From JBBDMX01 sp038241095 (GTDB lineage Bacteria; Planctomycetota; Phycisphaerae; Phycisphaerales; Phycisphaeraceae), in contig JBBRGB010000067.1 in NCBI GenBank assembly GCA_038241095.1, forward strand, positions 1-14,848: DNA of 14,848 nucleotides, in the 5' to 3' direction. Position 1 is the stretch's first letter; every line of letters starts with the position of its first letter. Made by a program: the position numbers and the translations under genes. The notes beneath the pieces are model-generated. The model saw nothing but the letters and a program-made list of their open reading frames with translations. It searched no databases and was not told the DNA's origin. Shown piece after piece: positions 1 through 6,193 of this stretch.

Positions 1-2097
1 CAAGACCACGAACACAATGCGCGCGGGCTGCTCCTTGGCCACGGTCGCCATCGCCTTGCGGTAGCTGTCCAGGTCGGTCACCTGCTTGTCGCTAATGCGT
101 TGAATCAGGTCGCCGGGGCGGATGCCGGCGATGCCCGCCCAGCCGGCGTTGTCGGCATCGGTGACGAACACGCCTTGGACGCTATCATCCCAGCGCCTGC
201 CATCGCGGTCAAAGAAGGTGATCTCGCGCACAGAAAGGCCAAACGCCCCGTTGCTGTCGCGCCTCGCCTCGGCCGGGGTGGTGCGGGTCTTTTCCAAGGT
301 CGCGGGCAACTTGAGCACCTCGCCATCGCGCACCACGGTGAAGGCCGGACTGTCGCCGATGTCCAACTGCCTGATCCGCGTCTCCAACAATCCCGCATCC
401 TGCATGCCGCGTGGCCTCATGCGCACGGCATCCACCGAGACAATCACATCCCCAACCTTCAACTCGCTCTTGGCCGCTTCGGTGCCGGGGTAGATGCGGG
501 TGATGCGGAAGCCGCCTTGCGCATCGACGGGCATCTTCAACTCCTTGGCCAGCTCGTTTAACACCGGCTGCGTCGCCAACCCCAACCAGGCCTTGGGCAA
601 CTCGCGTGGCGGCTCGAAGTCCTCGTCCTTCGTCGGCTTCACAATCGTCACCAAGTTCTCACCCCCGCGATCAAACGCTATCGTCACCCGCTCCGGCGCG
701 GGCGTGGCGTCCATCAGCTTGCTGTAAATCTCCACGAAACCGGCCATGTCCTTGACGGGCTGGCCATCCACCATGCGAATGATGTCTCCGCCGCCGAGTG
801 AGGGTTCCGCCCTGTCAGCCGGGCCGCCGCTCTTGTCGCTGGTCACCATCACGCCGCTCTGATCCTTGAGTCCCCAGGCCATCGCAATCTTTTCGGTGAT
901 GCCTTGAGCGGAAAAGCCCCACGAGCGAAACGACTTGCGTTCGCCCATGTCGGCCTCGTAAGCGCGGGTGACAATGTTGGCCATGTGTGTTTGACCATCG
1001 CGCTGATACAGCACGGGCAGCGTGTTGCCCACGGGTTCATCGCTGATGCGTTGCAGCAGGGGCGGCACTTCCTCAGCGAAGCGGGCGGTGACGCGCTCCA
1101 CACCAATGTCCAGAAGGATGTCGCCGGGCTTGATGCCCGCTTGGTCGGCCGGGCCATCCTTGACCACGGAGTTGACCAGCACACCTTCGGTCAGCCCGGT
1201 GCGTTCGATGGGTTTGAACGCGATGCCCACCCAGGAGCGGGGCACCTCGCCATGCTTGATGATGCCCGCCACGACGGAGCGGGCAAGGTCGGAGGGAATG
1301 GCGTAGCCGATGCCCACGCCGCCGAGTTCGTTGATGCCGATGATCTCGCCGCGCAGGTTGACCAGTGGCCCACCGCTGTTGCCGGGATGGATCAGGGCAT
1401 CGTGTTGAATCCAGCGGGTGAACAGGCCGGTGGATTGGCCGGGTTCGAGTTCCATTTCCTGCACATCGTCGCCCATGAGTCCGCCTGCGAACACGCGGGT
1501 GGTATTGGAGACGATGCCCAGGGTGACGGAACGCGAAAGCGAGAAGGGCGACCCCATCGCCATGACGTAATCGCCGACTTGGAGTGAGGCCGAGTCGCCG
1601 AAACTGGCGTGGGGATAGTTGGGCGCGGCCTTGGAGGATTCGCGGGCTTTGGTCGTCGCGGCTTCGGCGCTGGTCGTCGCGTTGGCGGAGCTATCGGTTT
1701 CCGGTTGCAACTTGAGCACCGCCAAGTCGGTCAGCGGATCTTCGCCCACCAAGATGGCCGGCACCTGTTGCCGATCCGCCAAGGTGCAGGTGAACTTTTC
1801 ACCACGGGCGGTGACGTGGTAGTTGGTGACGATGTAGCCATCGGGGGAGATGATGGTGCCGCTGCCCACGCTGCGCTGCTTCTGCTCGCCCCCAGCCACG
1901 TAACTGACCGACACCACGTTGATGTTGACCAATGCGGGGAACACGCTGTCGCGCCCGGTGGCGATCATGCGGCGAATGTCCTGCCGCAGCCGCGCCACGC
2001 CGGGGTCCGTCGCCGCCGTGGTGGTTGCCCCCGGTTGAGAGGCGCAGCCGGTCACGGTGAGGATCAAGGCGAAGATCAATGTGAGCGTTAGTTTCAT
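1..2097 (-). CDS. Lipoprotein HtrA/DegP-type serine protease with four PDZ domains (3' end outside window)
   Basis: The open frame has 699 codons and continues past the left edge, so the C-terminus is missing. The N-terminus is a lipoprotein signal (MKLTLTLIFALILTVTGC) with lipobox VTGC and Cys18, which predicts a membrane-anchored periplasmic protein. The trypsin-like domain covers about residues 50-285. The triad is His94 (TNYHV), Asp124 (DPLTDLAVLK) and Ser241 (PGNSGGPL). A Ser/Ala/Thr-rich insert at about 133-160 interrupts the protease fold. Four PDZ-like domains follow at about 285-380, 390-488, 500-603 and 612-699, each with a GIKPGD-like carboxylate-binding segment or a variant of it. 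DegP has two. The ATG is preceded by AAAGAG at a usual spacing. HtrA proteins degrade or refold misfolded envelope proteins. The triad looks intact, so activity is likely. Substrates cannot be inferred. Confidence 0.93.
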   Translation of the reverse strand, partial: MKLTLTLIFALILTVTGCASQPGATTTAATDPGVARLRQDIRRMIATGRDSVFPALVNINVVSVSYVAGGEQKQRSVGSGTIISPDGYIVTNYHVTARGEKFTCTLADRQQVPAILVGEDPLTDLAVLKLQPETDSSANATTSAEAATTKARESSKAAPNYPHASFGDSASLQVGDYVMAMGSPFSLSRSVTLGIVSNTTRVFAGGLMGDDVQEMELEPGQSTGLFTRWIQHDALIHPGNSGGPLVNLRGEIIGINELGGVGIGYAIPSDLARSVVAGIIKHGEVPRSWVGIAFKPIERTGLTEGVLVNSVVKDGPADQAGIKPGDILLDIGVERVTARFAEEVPPLLQRISDEPVGNTLPVLYQRDGQTHMANIVTRAYEADMGERKSFRSWGFSAQGITEKIAMAWGLKDQSGVMVTSDKSGGPADRAEPSLGGGDIIRMVDGQPVKDMAGFVEIYSKLMDATPAPERVTIAFDRGGENLVTIVKPTKDEDFEPPRELPKAWLGLATQPVLNELAKELKMPVDAQGGFRITRIYPGTEAAKSELKVGDVIVSVDAVRMRPRGMQDAGLLETRIRQLDIGDSPAFTVVRDGEVLKLPATLEKTRTTPAEARRDSNGAFGLSVREITFFDRDGRRWDDSVQGVFVTDADNAGWAGIAGIRPGDLIQRISDKQVTDLDSYRKAMATVAKEQPARIVFVVL

Positions 2098-2154
2098 AAG
2101 CTCTTTTCTACCACGAGTGATTAGATTTTGCAGCGTGACAGCCGCACTGTTTTA

Positions 2155-2202
2155 GAATCCCAAGCCCACAGATACCGTCGCCGCGACGGTTTCTGTGGGA
2201 TG
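2155..2202 (-). repeat. Strong hairpin element, copy 1 (thiE-HtrA intergenic region)
   Basis: Read on the minus strand, an 8-bp outer stem CCCACAGA (2192-2199) pairs with TCTGTGGG (2165-2172). An A-A mismatch follows (2191 and 2173), then a 7-bp inner stem ACCGTCG/CGACGGT (2184-2190 and 2174-2180) closed by a 3-nt loop (2181-2183). The hairpin is preceded by CAT and followed by CTTGGGATTC. The same layout and flanks recur at 10796-10849. It lies between the thiE stop and the HtrA start, 57 nt before the latter, in the sense orientation. No U-run follows the stem, so it is not a canonical intrinsic terminator. It could be a structured leader, an mRNA-stabilising or processing hairpin, or a REP-like dispersed palindrome. 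Confidence 0.8.
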
Positions 2203-2241
2203 ACTTGCCACCACAACCACATTTCCGTTTTCATTTCATCA

Positions 2242-3396
2242 TCACTTCAACGCCGTCATCAGGCGGTGTACCACATGCGCCGGTTGGGGCGAGGCACAGA
2301 CGCAACTCGACACCGCCACGCCCCGCGCGCCGACTGCTTGCAGTGCGTCGAGGTTCTCCGGTGTGATGCCCCCAATCGCCAGGTGCGGCAGCCGTCCCCA
2401 GGCGACGTAATCGTGCAGATAGTGCGGCCCGGCGATCAAGTCTTTGTGCTTGGTGGTGGAGGTGAACATCGGCCCGACGCCGCAGTAGTCGGCCCCTTGT
2501 TGCAAGGCCGCGGTGGCGTGTTCCATGCGGTGCGTGCTGATGCCGAGGAACAGTTGACGACCCACGAGTTTCCGCGCCTGCGACACGGGCATGTCGGTCT
2601 GTCCCAGATGCACACCATCGGCCCCGGCCAGGAGTGCGATGTCGGGGCGGTCGTTGATGATGACGCTCACGCCGTGCGGGCGGCACAGGGCCACGAGTTG
2701 GACGGCGCGGTCCAAGAGTTCGCCGGAGTCAAGTTCTTTTTCGCGGAGTTGCACGCAGTCGCCGCCGCCTTCGATGACGGCTTGCGCCACCCGCTTCCAG
2801 TCGTGATCCGGGCAGAGGCTGGCGCTGATGAGCACGCAGAGTTTCCATTGGCGACAGCGCGTGGAGGCGAGACGAAGTTGCAGACGTTTTTCGAGTTCGT
2901 AGCCACGATAGCGCAGGGCTTCGAGGGAGGGGGCAAAAGCGGAGAGCGGAGAGGGGAGAGCGGAAAGGGGGGCGGAAAGAGCGGCGGGGGGAGAGCGGAG
3001 AGCGGAAAGGGGAGGGGCAAAAGCGGAGGGCTGAAGGGCGTCTGGTGTTGTCTTGGAAGTCGGCAGGAGTTTGCCGTATTCCTCCATGACCCGCAGGGCT
3101 TCGGAGAGGCGTTTGCCCGCAGCGATGGCCACCGCGAGCAGGTCGTCACGTTGGCCTTCGCTGGTGGTCTTGATTGTTACACCCACATCGCCGGGCGTGT
3201 CGCGGTTGGCTTCCAGCACGCCTTGCGCCAAGCCGGGGCAAAGCGCCAAGGCTGCGGCCAGATCGTGGCGCAGGGATTTGATGGCCCCGCTCAGGGCGGC
3301 GTCATCAAGCACAAACCGCGCGGCCTCTTCCATCACCCGCAAAGCCTCGCGGGCACGGTTGGCGTTGGCGTCGAGAATGCGAAGGACGGTGGGCAT
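2242..3396 (-). CDS. thiE: ThiD2-ThiE fusion: thiamine-phosphate synthase with N-terminal HMP-P kinase-like domain
   Basis: The protein has 384 residues. The C-terminal half (about 185-384) is a ThiE TIM barrel that joins HMP-pyrophosphate to thiazole phosphate to give thiamine phosphate. Visible motifs are VQLREK (215-220), INDRPD (247-252), GADGVHLGQTD (258-268), GPMFTSTTK (308-316) and AIGGI (340-344). The N-terminal part (about 4-111) begins RILDANANRAREALRVMEE and repeats EALRVMEE near 99-106. This matches the ThiD2 family, known as an alternative HMP-P kinase, so the fusion may catalyse two consecutive steps. Residues about 112-160 form a low-complexity Ser/Ala/Pro/Leu linker encoded by a repetitive purine-rich tract. 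The start is placed where the ThiD2 domain begins. No good Shine-Dalgarno is visible (C-rich upstream), and no TPP riboswitch was recognised in the 132-nt gap from the upstream gene. Confidence 0.92.
   Translation of the reverse strand: MPTVLRILDANANRAREALRVMEEAARFVLDDAALSGAIKSLRHDLAAALALCPGLAQGVLEANRDTPGDVGVTIKTTSEGQRDDLLAVAIAAGKRLSEALRVMEEYGKLLPTSKTTPDALQPSAFAPPLSALRSPPAALSAPLSALPSPLSAFAPSLEALRYRGYELEKRLQLRLASTRCRQWKLCVLISASLCPDHDWKRVAQAVIEGGGDCVQLREKELDSGELLDRAVQLVALCRPHGVSVIINDRPDIALLAGADGVHLGQTDMPVSQARKLVGRQLFLGISTHRMEHATAALQQGADYCGVGPMFTSTTKHKDLIAGPHYLHDYVAWGRLPHLAIGGITPENLDALQAVGARGVAVSSCVCASPQPAHVVHRLMTALK
2924..3030. repeat. Purine-rich low-complexity tract inside thiE
   Basis: The plus strand contains no T over this stretch and is built from variants of GAGAGCGGA and GCGGAAAGGGG. 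A 15-bp sequence, GGGGCAAAAGCGGAG, occurs at 2930-2944 and again at 3014-3028. The spacing is 84 bp, so it keeps the reading frame. Several G runs of four to six could allow G-quadruplex formation on the non-coding strand. It encodes the linker between the ThiD2 and ThiE domains. Confidence 0.85.
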
Positions 3397-3414
3397 GGGG
3401 GAGGGGGGGAGAAG

Positions 3415-3529
3415 GTCTTGAGTCTTGAGTCTTGAGTCTTGAGGTCAGAACCAGAGGATACCAGTGGCGATGACGAGTGCGGGATTGCATGTCTTGAAAT
3501 CTCAAGACTCAGGACTCAAGACTCAAGAC
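3415..3529. repeat. Inverted pair of heptamer arrays (GTCTTGA x4 ... TCAAGAC x4), LAB_N-thiE gap
   Basis: Four perfect GTCTTGA units occupy 3415-3442. Four units of the reverse complement occupy 3502-3529, the second of which is TCAGGAC. The 28-bp arms can pair with one mismatch, which is a G-U wobble in RNA, around a 59-nt loop. A lone GTCTTGA at 3491-3497 also forms a perfect 7-bp hairpin with 3502-3508 around AATC. The right array ends on the first base of the LAB_N stop codon triplet (3529-3531). The left array lies 18 bp upstream of the thiE start. GGTCAGAACC follows the left array at 3443-3452. Confidence 0.95.
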
Positions 3530-4080
3530 TACTTTCTGTAGATCATCCAAAGGTTGCGGAGGTAGATGAACCAGCCGAAGGCTTGGCCCAGCACGCCCAC
3601 GGGGTCTTTGCGCCAGAGGAAGTAGGCCAGCAGCATGGAGGAGCCGATGAGGCTCATCCACCAGAAGACGGGGGGCACGACCGATCGTTTCTCTTTCTCG
3701 CTGGCCAGCCATTGCACCACCATGCGCCCGGTGAAGAGCACTTGTCCCGCCAAGCCCATGACCACCCAGGCGATGCCCAGGGGTGAAGAGACGTTGGCCA
3801 AGCGTTCCATCCAACCACGCGAGCGTTGATCGACGTACATCCGCATGGCGAAGGCTTCGGGGGTGAGGTCTTCCTGACCACTGTTGGTGGTGATGCGGTA
3901 GTAAAGTTTGCCCTCTTTGTCGCGGAAGAGGAAGGCCTTGTCGGCGGCGTTGGAGACTTGGATTTTGATGTCCACGCTGTCGGGCGGTCGCGGGCCGTGG
4001 TCGGCAAACGACCAGCCCACCCACGCCAGCACGGCCAGCATGGCCAGCACTTCAAGAATGATCATCCACCGTCGCCGCAT
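3529..4080 (-). CDS. Lipid-A-disaccharide-synthase N-terminal-like (LAB_N) membrane protein
   Basis: The protein has 183 residues. The ATG at 4080 is chosen because AGGA stands 9 nt upstream. Earlier in-frame starts would read through the heptamer repeat. TM1 is at about 6-25. A periplasmic or soluble segment of about 26-95 follows (VDIKIQVSNAADKAFLFRD...). Then come three hydrophobic segments at about 100-119, 137-155 and 161-181. The C-terminal part has the LAB_N signature: GQVLFTGRMVVQWLASEK, RSVVPPVFWWMSLIGSSML and DPVGVLGQAFGWFIYLRN. LAB_N proteins are small membrane proteins often encoded next to DPM1-like glycosyltransferases, as here. The biochemical role is poorly defined, and a part in lipid-linked sugar handling is an inference. 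The extra 70-residue segment after TM1 is not part of the minimal domain. Inverted heptamer arrays abut both ends of the gene. Confidence 0.88.
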   Translation of the reverse strand: MRRRWMIILEVLAMLAVLAWVGWSFADHGPRPPDSVDIKIQVSNAADKAFLFRDKEGKLYYRITTNSGQEDLTPEAFAMRMYVDQRSRGWMERLANVSSPLGIAWVVMGLAGQVLFTGRMVVQWLASEKEKRSVVPPVFWWMSLIGSSMLLAYFLWRKDPVGVLGQAFGWFIYLRNLWMIYRK

Positions 4081-4088
4081 GGGGGTTA

Positions 4089-4175
4089 GTCCTGAGTCTT
4101 GAGTCTTGAGGTTTGGAGTCGGAGGTTTGGAGTCCGGGGTTTTCACCTCAAGACTCAAGACTCACCCCTCAAGAC
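4089..4175. repeat. Second inverted pair of heptamer arrays, GT2-LAB_N junction
   Basis: The left array is GTCCTGA, GTCTTGA, GTCTTGA (4089-4109). The right array has four slots from 4148 to 4175: TCAAGAC, TCAAGAC, the variant TCACCCC, and TCAAGAC. With flanking GG/CC they form a 16-bp perfect stem around a loop of about 34 nt. The loop holds a separate 14-bp tandem duplication starting GGTTTGGAGTC (4110-4120 and 4124-4134). The right array includes the glycosyltransferase stop codon (4155-4157) and its last codons. The variant GTCCTGA supplies the AGGA used as Shine-Dalgarno for the LAB_N gene. Confidence 0.93.
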
Positions 4176-5039
4176 TTTCTCCTCCCGCACGGCTGGGTCG
4201 CGGTAGCGTTTGGCCATCCAGCGCACCGCAAGGCAGTCCAACAAGCCGGCCCAGCCTCGGTTGAGCATGCCGTATTTCGCCACACCAGCGACGCGGGGCC
4301 GATGACGCACGGGCATCTCGGCGACTTTGGCACCGAGCATTTTGGCGTAGAAGGGCATGAAGCGGTGCATGCCCTTGAATTGCAGGGGATATTGTTGGGC
4401 GTATTCCCGTTTCACCACGCGGGCTGAGCAGCCGGTGTCGCGGATGGTGTCGCCCAGCAGTTTGCCCCGTGCCGTGCGGCCAACCCAACTGGAAAAGCGG
4501 CGAATGGTGGTGTCGTTGCGGTTGGCGGAACGGTCGCCCTGCACCATGTCCACTTCACCGGTTCGCACTTGGGCCAGCATGGCCGGGAGGTCGGCGGGGT
4601 CGTTTTGCAAGTCGGCGTCCAGGGTGGCGATGAAGCGGCCCCGCGCCGCTTGGATGCCGGCGTGCATGGCGGCACTCTGGCCCTGCGGCTTGTCCCGATG
4701 CAGAATGCGAAGCCAGGGATGCTCTGTCGCCAAGGCCGTGAGCTTCGCCAAAGTGGCATCGCACGAGCCGTCGTCCACGACGATCAACTCCGCGTCGATG
4801 CCAGCGTCGAGAATGACTTTCTTGACCTCCGCCACCAGCGGGCCGACGTTGTCCTCTTCGTCCAACGCGGGCACGACAATCGACAGTTCGGGCGATGCGG
4901 GTGGCGCGGCGGAATTGTTTGGGAATGGCGCGGGCATGGTTGGGCAGGGGAGATTGCTGAAGCGGGGCGGAGCAACAGAAGTCCGGTTGGTCATGATACG
5001 GGATTTGATGCCGACGGTTGAGAGCGCGGTCGCCCTCAC
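4155..5039 (-). CDS. Family 2 glycosyltransferase, DPM1/ArnC-like
   Basis: The frame gives 294 residues from a GTG at 5039 that overlaps the previous stop as GTGA. No Shine-Dalgarno is seen there, and ATG codons at residues 16 and 35 remain possible. The GT-A fold begins at about residue 51. Motifs are ELSIVVPALDEEDNV (51-65), VVDDGSCD (87-94), the metal-binding DAD in TLDADLQNDP (139-148), GDTIRDTGCSARV (196-208) and the C-terminal EMPVRHRPRVAGVAKYG (241-257). This pattern fits transfer of a sugar from a nucleotide donor to polyprenyl or dolichyl phosphate. Unlike ArnC, it has no C-terminal membrane helices; the neighbouring LAB_N protein may serve as the membrane partner (inference). The final residues VLRGES and the stop are encoded by the heptamer repeat, so the original C-terminus has probably been altered. 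Confidence 0.92.
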   Translation of the reverse strand: MRATALSTVGIKSRIMTNRTSVAPPRFSNLPCPTMPAPFPNNSAAPPASPELSIVVPALDEEDNVGPLVAEVKKVILDAGIDAELIVVDDGSCDATLAKLTALATEHPWLRILHRDKPQGQSAAMHAGIQAARGRFIATLDADLQNDPADLPAMLAQVRTGEVDMVQGDRSANRNDTTIRRFSSWVGRTARGKLLGDTIRDTGCSARVVKREYAQQYPLQFKGMHRFMPFYAKMLGAKVAEMPVRHRPRVAGVAKYGMLNRGWAGLLDCLAVRWMAKRYRDPAVREEKVLRGES

Positions 5040-6067
5040 CGGTCGCGGCCGCGGCAGCCGGCGGGGGGGAGGTCGAGCATCGTCAGCAGGCCGGCACGGG
5101 CGTGTGCAATCGCGTGGGCGTAATTGACGAGCATGGCCACTGTGGCGGAGTCGCCGGGCAGGCCGCCGGAGATTTTCATCCGCAGGCAGACGGGGCCTTG
5201 CAGTTCGATGATGTCACGCGGGTCGGTGACGCCGACGGCCATTGTCAGGTCAAGCTCGATGCCCAGGTCGTCGCCGTTCCAGTTGGCGACATTGCGCATG
5301 CCGGCGACCCGGCCCGGTTCGATGAGGCCGATGCCGCTTTCCAAGGGGCGATCGGCGATGACGGGTTCGAGTGTCACTTCAACGGAGCCGGGCGTCACCA
5401 CGCGGCCGAGTCCCGCCGCCAGCAGGGCCACGGATTGGGCGATGCCCTGGTGGCCGATCTTGCCTTGGGCGGCAAGGGCTTGGAAGCGTTGGACGGTCAT
5501 GGTCGCGCCGACTTTGGCTTGCAGGGGCAGGCGACGACGCGCGGCATCGACGCGGCGCAGACAGCGAACGGATTGCACTCGTCGCACGGCCGAACTGAGC
5601 GTGACCGCCAGGCTATCCATGACGAAGCCGGGGTTGACACCCGTGCCCAAAACCGCCCGGCCGGCTTGCTTGGCCAAGGCGTCGATGCGGTCGGCCAACT
5701 CGGCGTGGGCGTAACGCGGGAAGGCCATCTCCTCGCAACTGGTGACCACCGCCAGCTTGTGTTTGAGCAACTGTCCAAGCAGAGGCTCCATCTGGGCGAA
5801 GCGCGAGGTGGTGGTGACAATGGCCACGTCCGCGCCGTGCGGAGTTGCCGCCAGCGCCGCGTCAATGTCACCTGTCACGATGGGGTCGGCGGTGTTGGAC
5901 ACGCCCTCCGGCACCGCGGCCTCCTGCCCCAGATCATCCAGTGGTTTGCCCTGCTTTTCGGGGTCGATGTCCACCAAGCCGACCAACTCGATATTGCTGT
6001 CAGCACGAATGGCGCGGGCACAGGCAATGCCGATGGGCCCCAGACCGACGACGATGGCTTTGAGCAT
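5036..6067 (-). CDS. DapB-like / 2,4-diaminopentanoate dehydrogenase-like NAD(P)-dependent oxidoreductase
   Basis: The protein has 343 residues. The N-terminal Rossmann fold has a glycine motif VVGLGPIG (6-13) and acidic residues at the end of beta-2 (LVDIDPEKQ, 31-39). TSCEEMAFP (109-117) and GTGVNPGFVMDSLAV (141-155) match the family that includes dihydrodipicolinate reductase-like proteins and 2,4-diaminopentanoate dehydrogenase. The C-terminal half carries the substrate domain and ends near LLTMLDLPPAG, also typical of the group. The substrate cannot be decided from sequence. It is not a housekeeping DapB, being longer than the usual length of about 270 residues. GAGGT precedes the ATG. 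It overlaps the downstream glycosyltransferase by 4 bases, suggesting an operon and translational coupling. The RicT-like gene lies 126 bp upstream on the same strand. Confidence 0.85.
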   Translation of the reverse strand: MLKAIVVGLGPIGIACARAIRADSNIELVGLVDIDPEKQGKPLDDLGQEAAVPEGVSNTADPIVTGDIDAALAATPHGADVAIVTTTSRFAQMEPLLGQLLKHKLAVVTSCEEMAFPRYAHAELADRIDALAKQAGRAVLGTGVNPGFVMDSLAVTLSSAVRRVQSVRCLRRVDAARRRLPLQAKVGATMTVQRFQALAAQGKIGHQGIAQSVALLAAGLGRVVTPGSVEVTLEPVIADRPLESGIGLIEPGRVAGMRNVANWNGDDLGIELDLTMAVGVTDPRDIIELQGPVCLRMKISGGLPGDSATVAMLVNYAHAIAHARAGLLTMLDLPPAGCRGRDR

Positions 6068-6083
6068 GGGCGAAACCTCGTGT

Positions 6084-6113
6084 GTTTACCGATGCGAATG
6101 AAGACCTTGTCAA
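6084..6113 (-). promoter_or_regulatory. Possible promoter for the DapB-like gene
   Basis: A perfect -35 hexamer TTGACA (6108-6113 on the minus strand) is followed after 18 bp by GTAAAC (6084-6089), a poor -10. The leader would be very short. The -35 is convincing but the -10 is not. Confidence 0.3.
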
Positions 6114-6193
6114 CGATCCTACCGTAGTCGGCGTGAATCAGCCCCGCGGTGAAAGTCACGGACGCCGCTTCGGACGTTTGGCAATGGCGTCAC

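Noticed and set aside
904..2091. Plus-strand open frames opposite the HtrA gene
   Set aside because: The minus-strand frame is open for 699 codons with an intact protease triad. The plus-strand products show nothing recognisable.
2155..2202. Intrinsic terminator after thiE
   Set aside because: The stem is strong, but the 3' side on the minus strand is CTTGGGATTCTAAAAC with no U-run, and the same element occurs in the cysH leader.
2128..3435. Long plus-strand open frame (435 codons) opposite thiE
   Set aside because: It lies antisense to a recognisable ThiD2-ThiE protein; its product is low complexity with no family motif. High GC content produces such frames.
3397..3528. TPP riboswitch upstream of thiE
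   Set aside because: No CTGAGA or ACCTGATCTGG-type core is present; the region is heptamer repeat plus a short unique spacer.
5018..6127. Long plus-strand open frame (369 codons) opposite the oxidoreductase
   Set aside because: It is antisense to a conserved Rossmann enzyme, and its product is His/Gly/Asp-rich with no motif.
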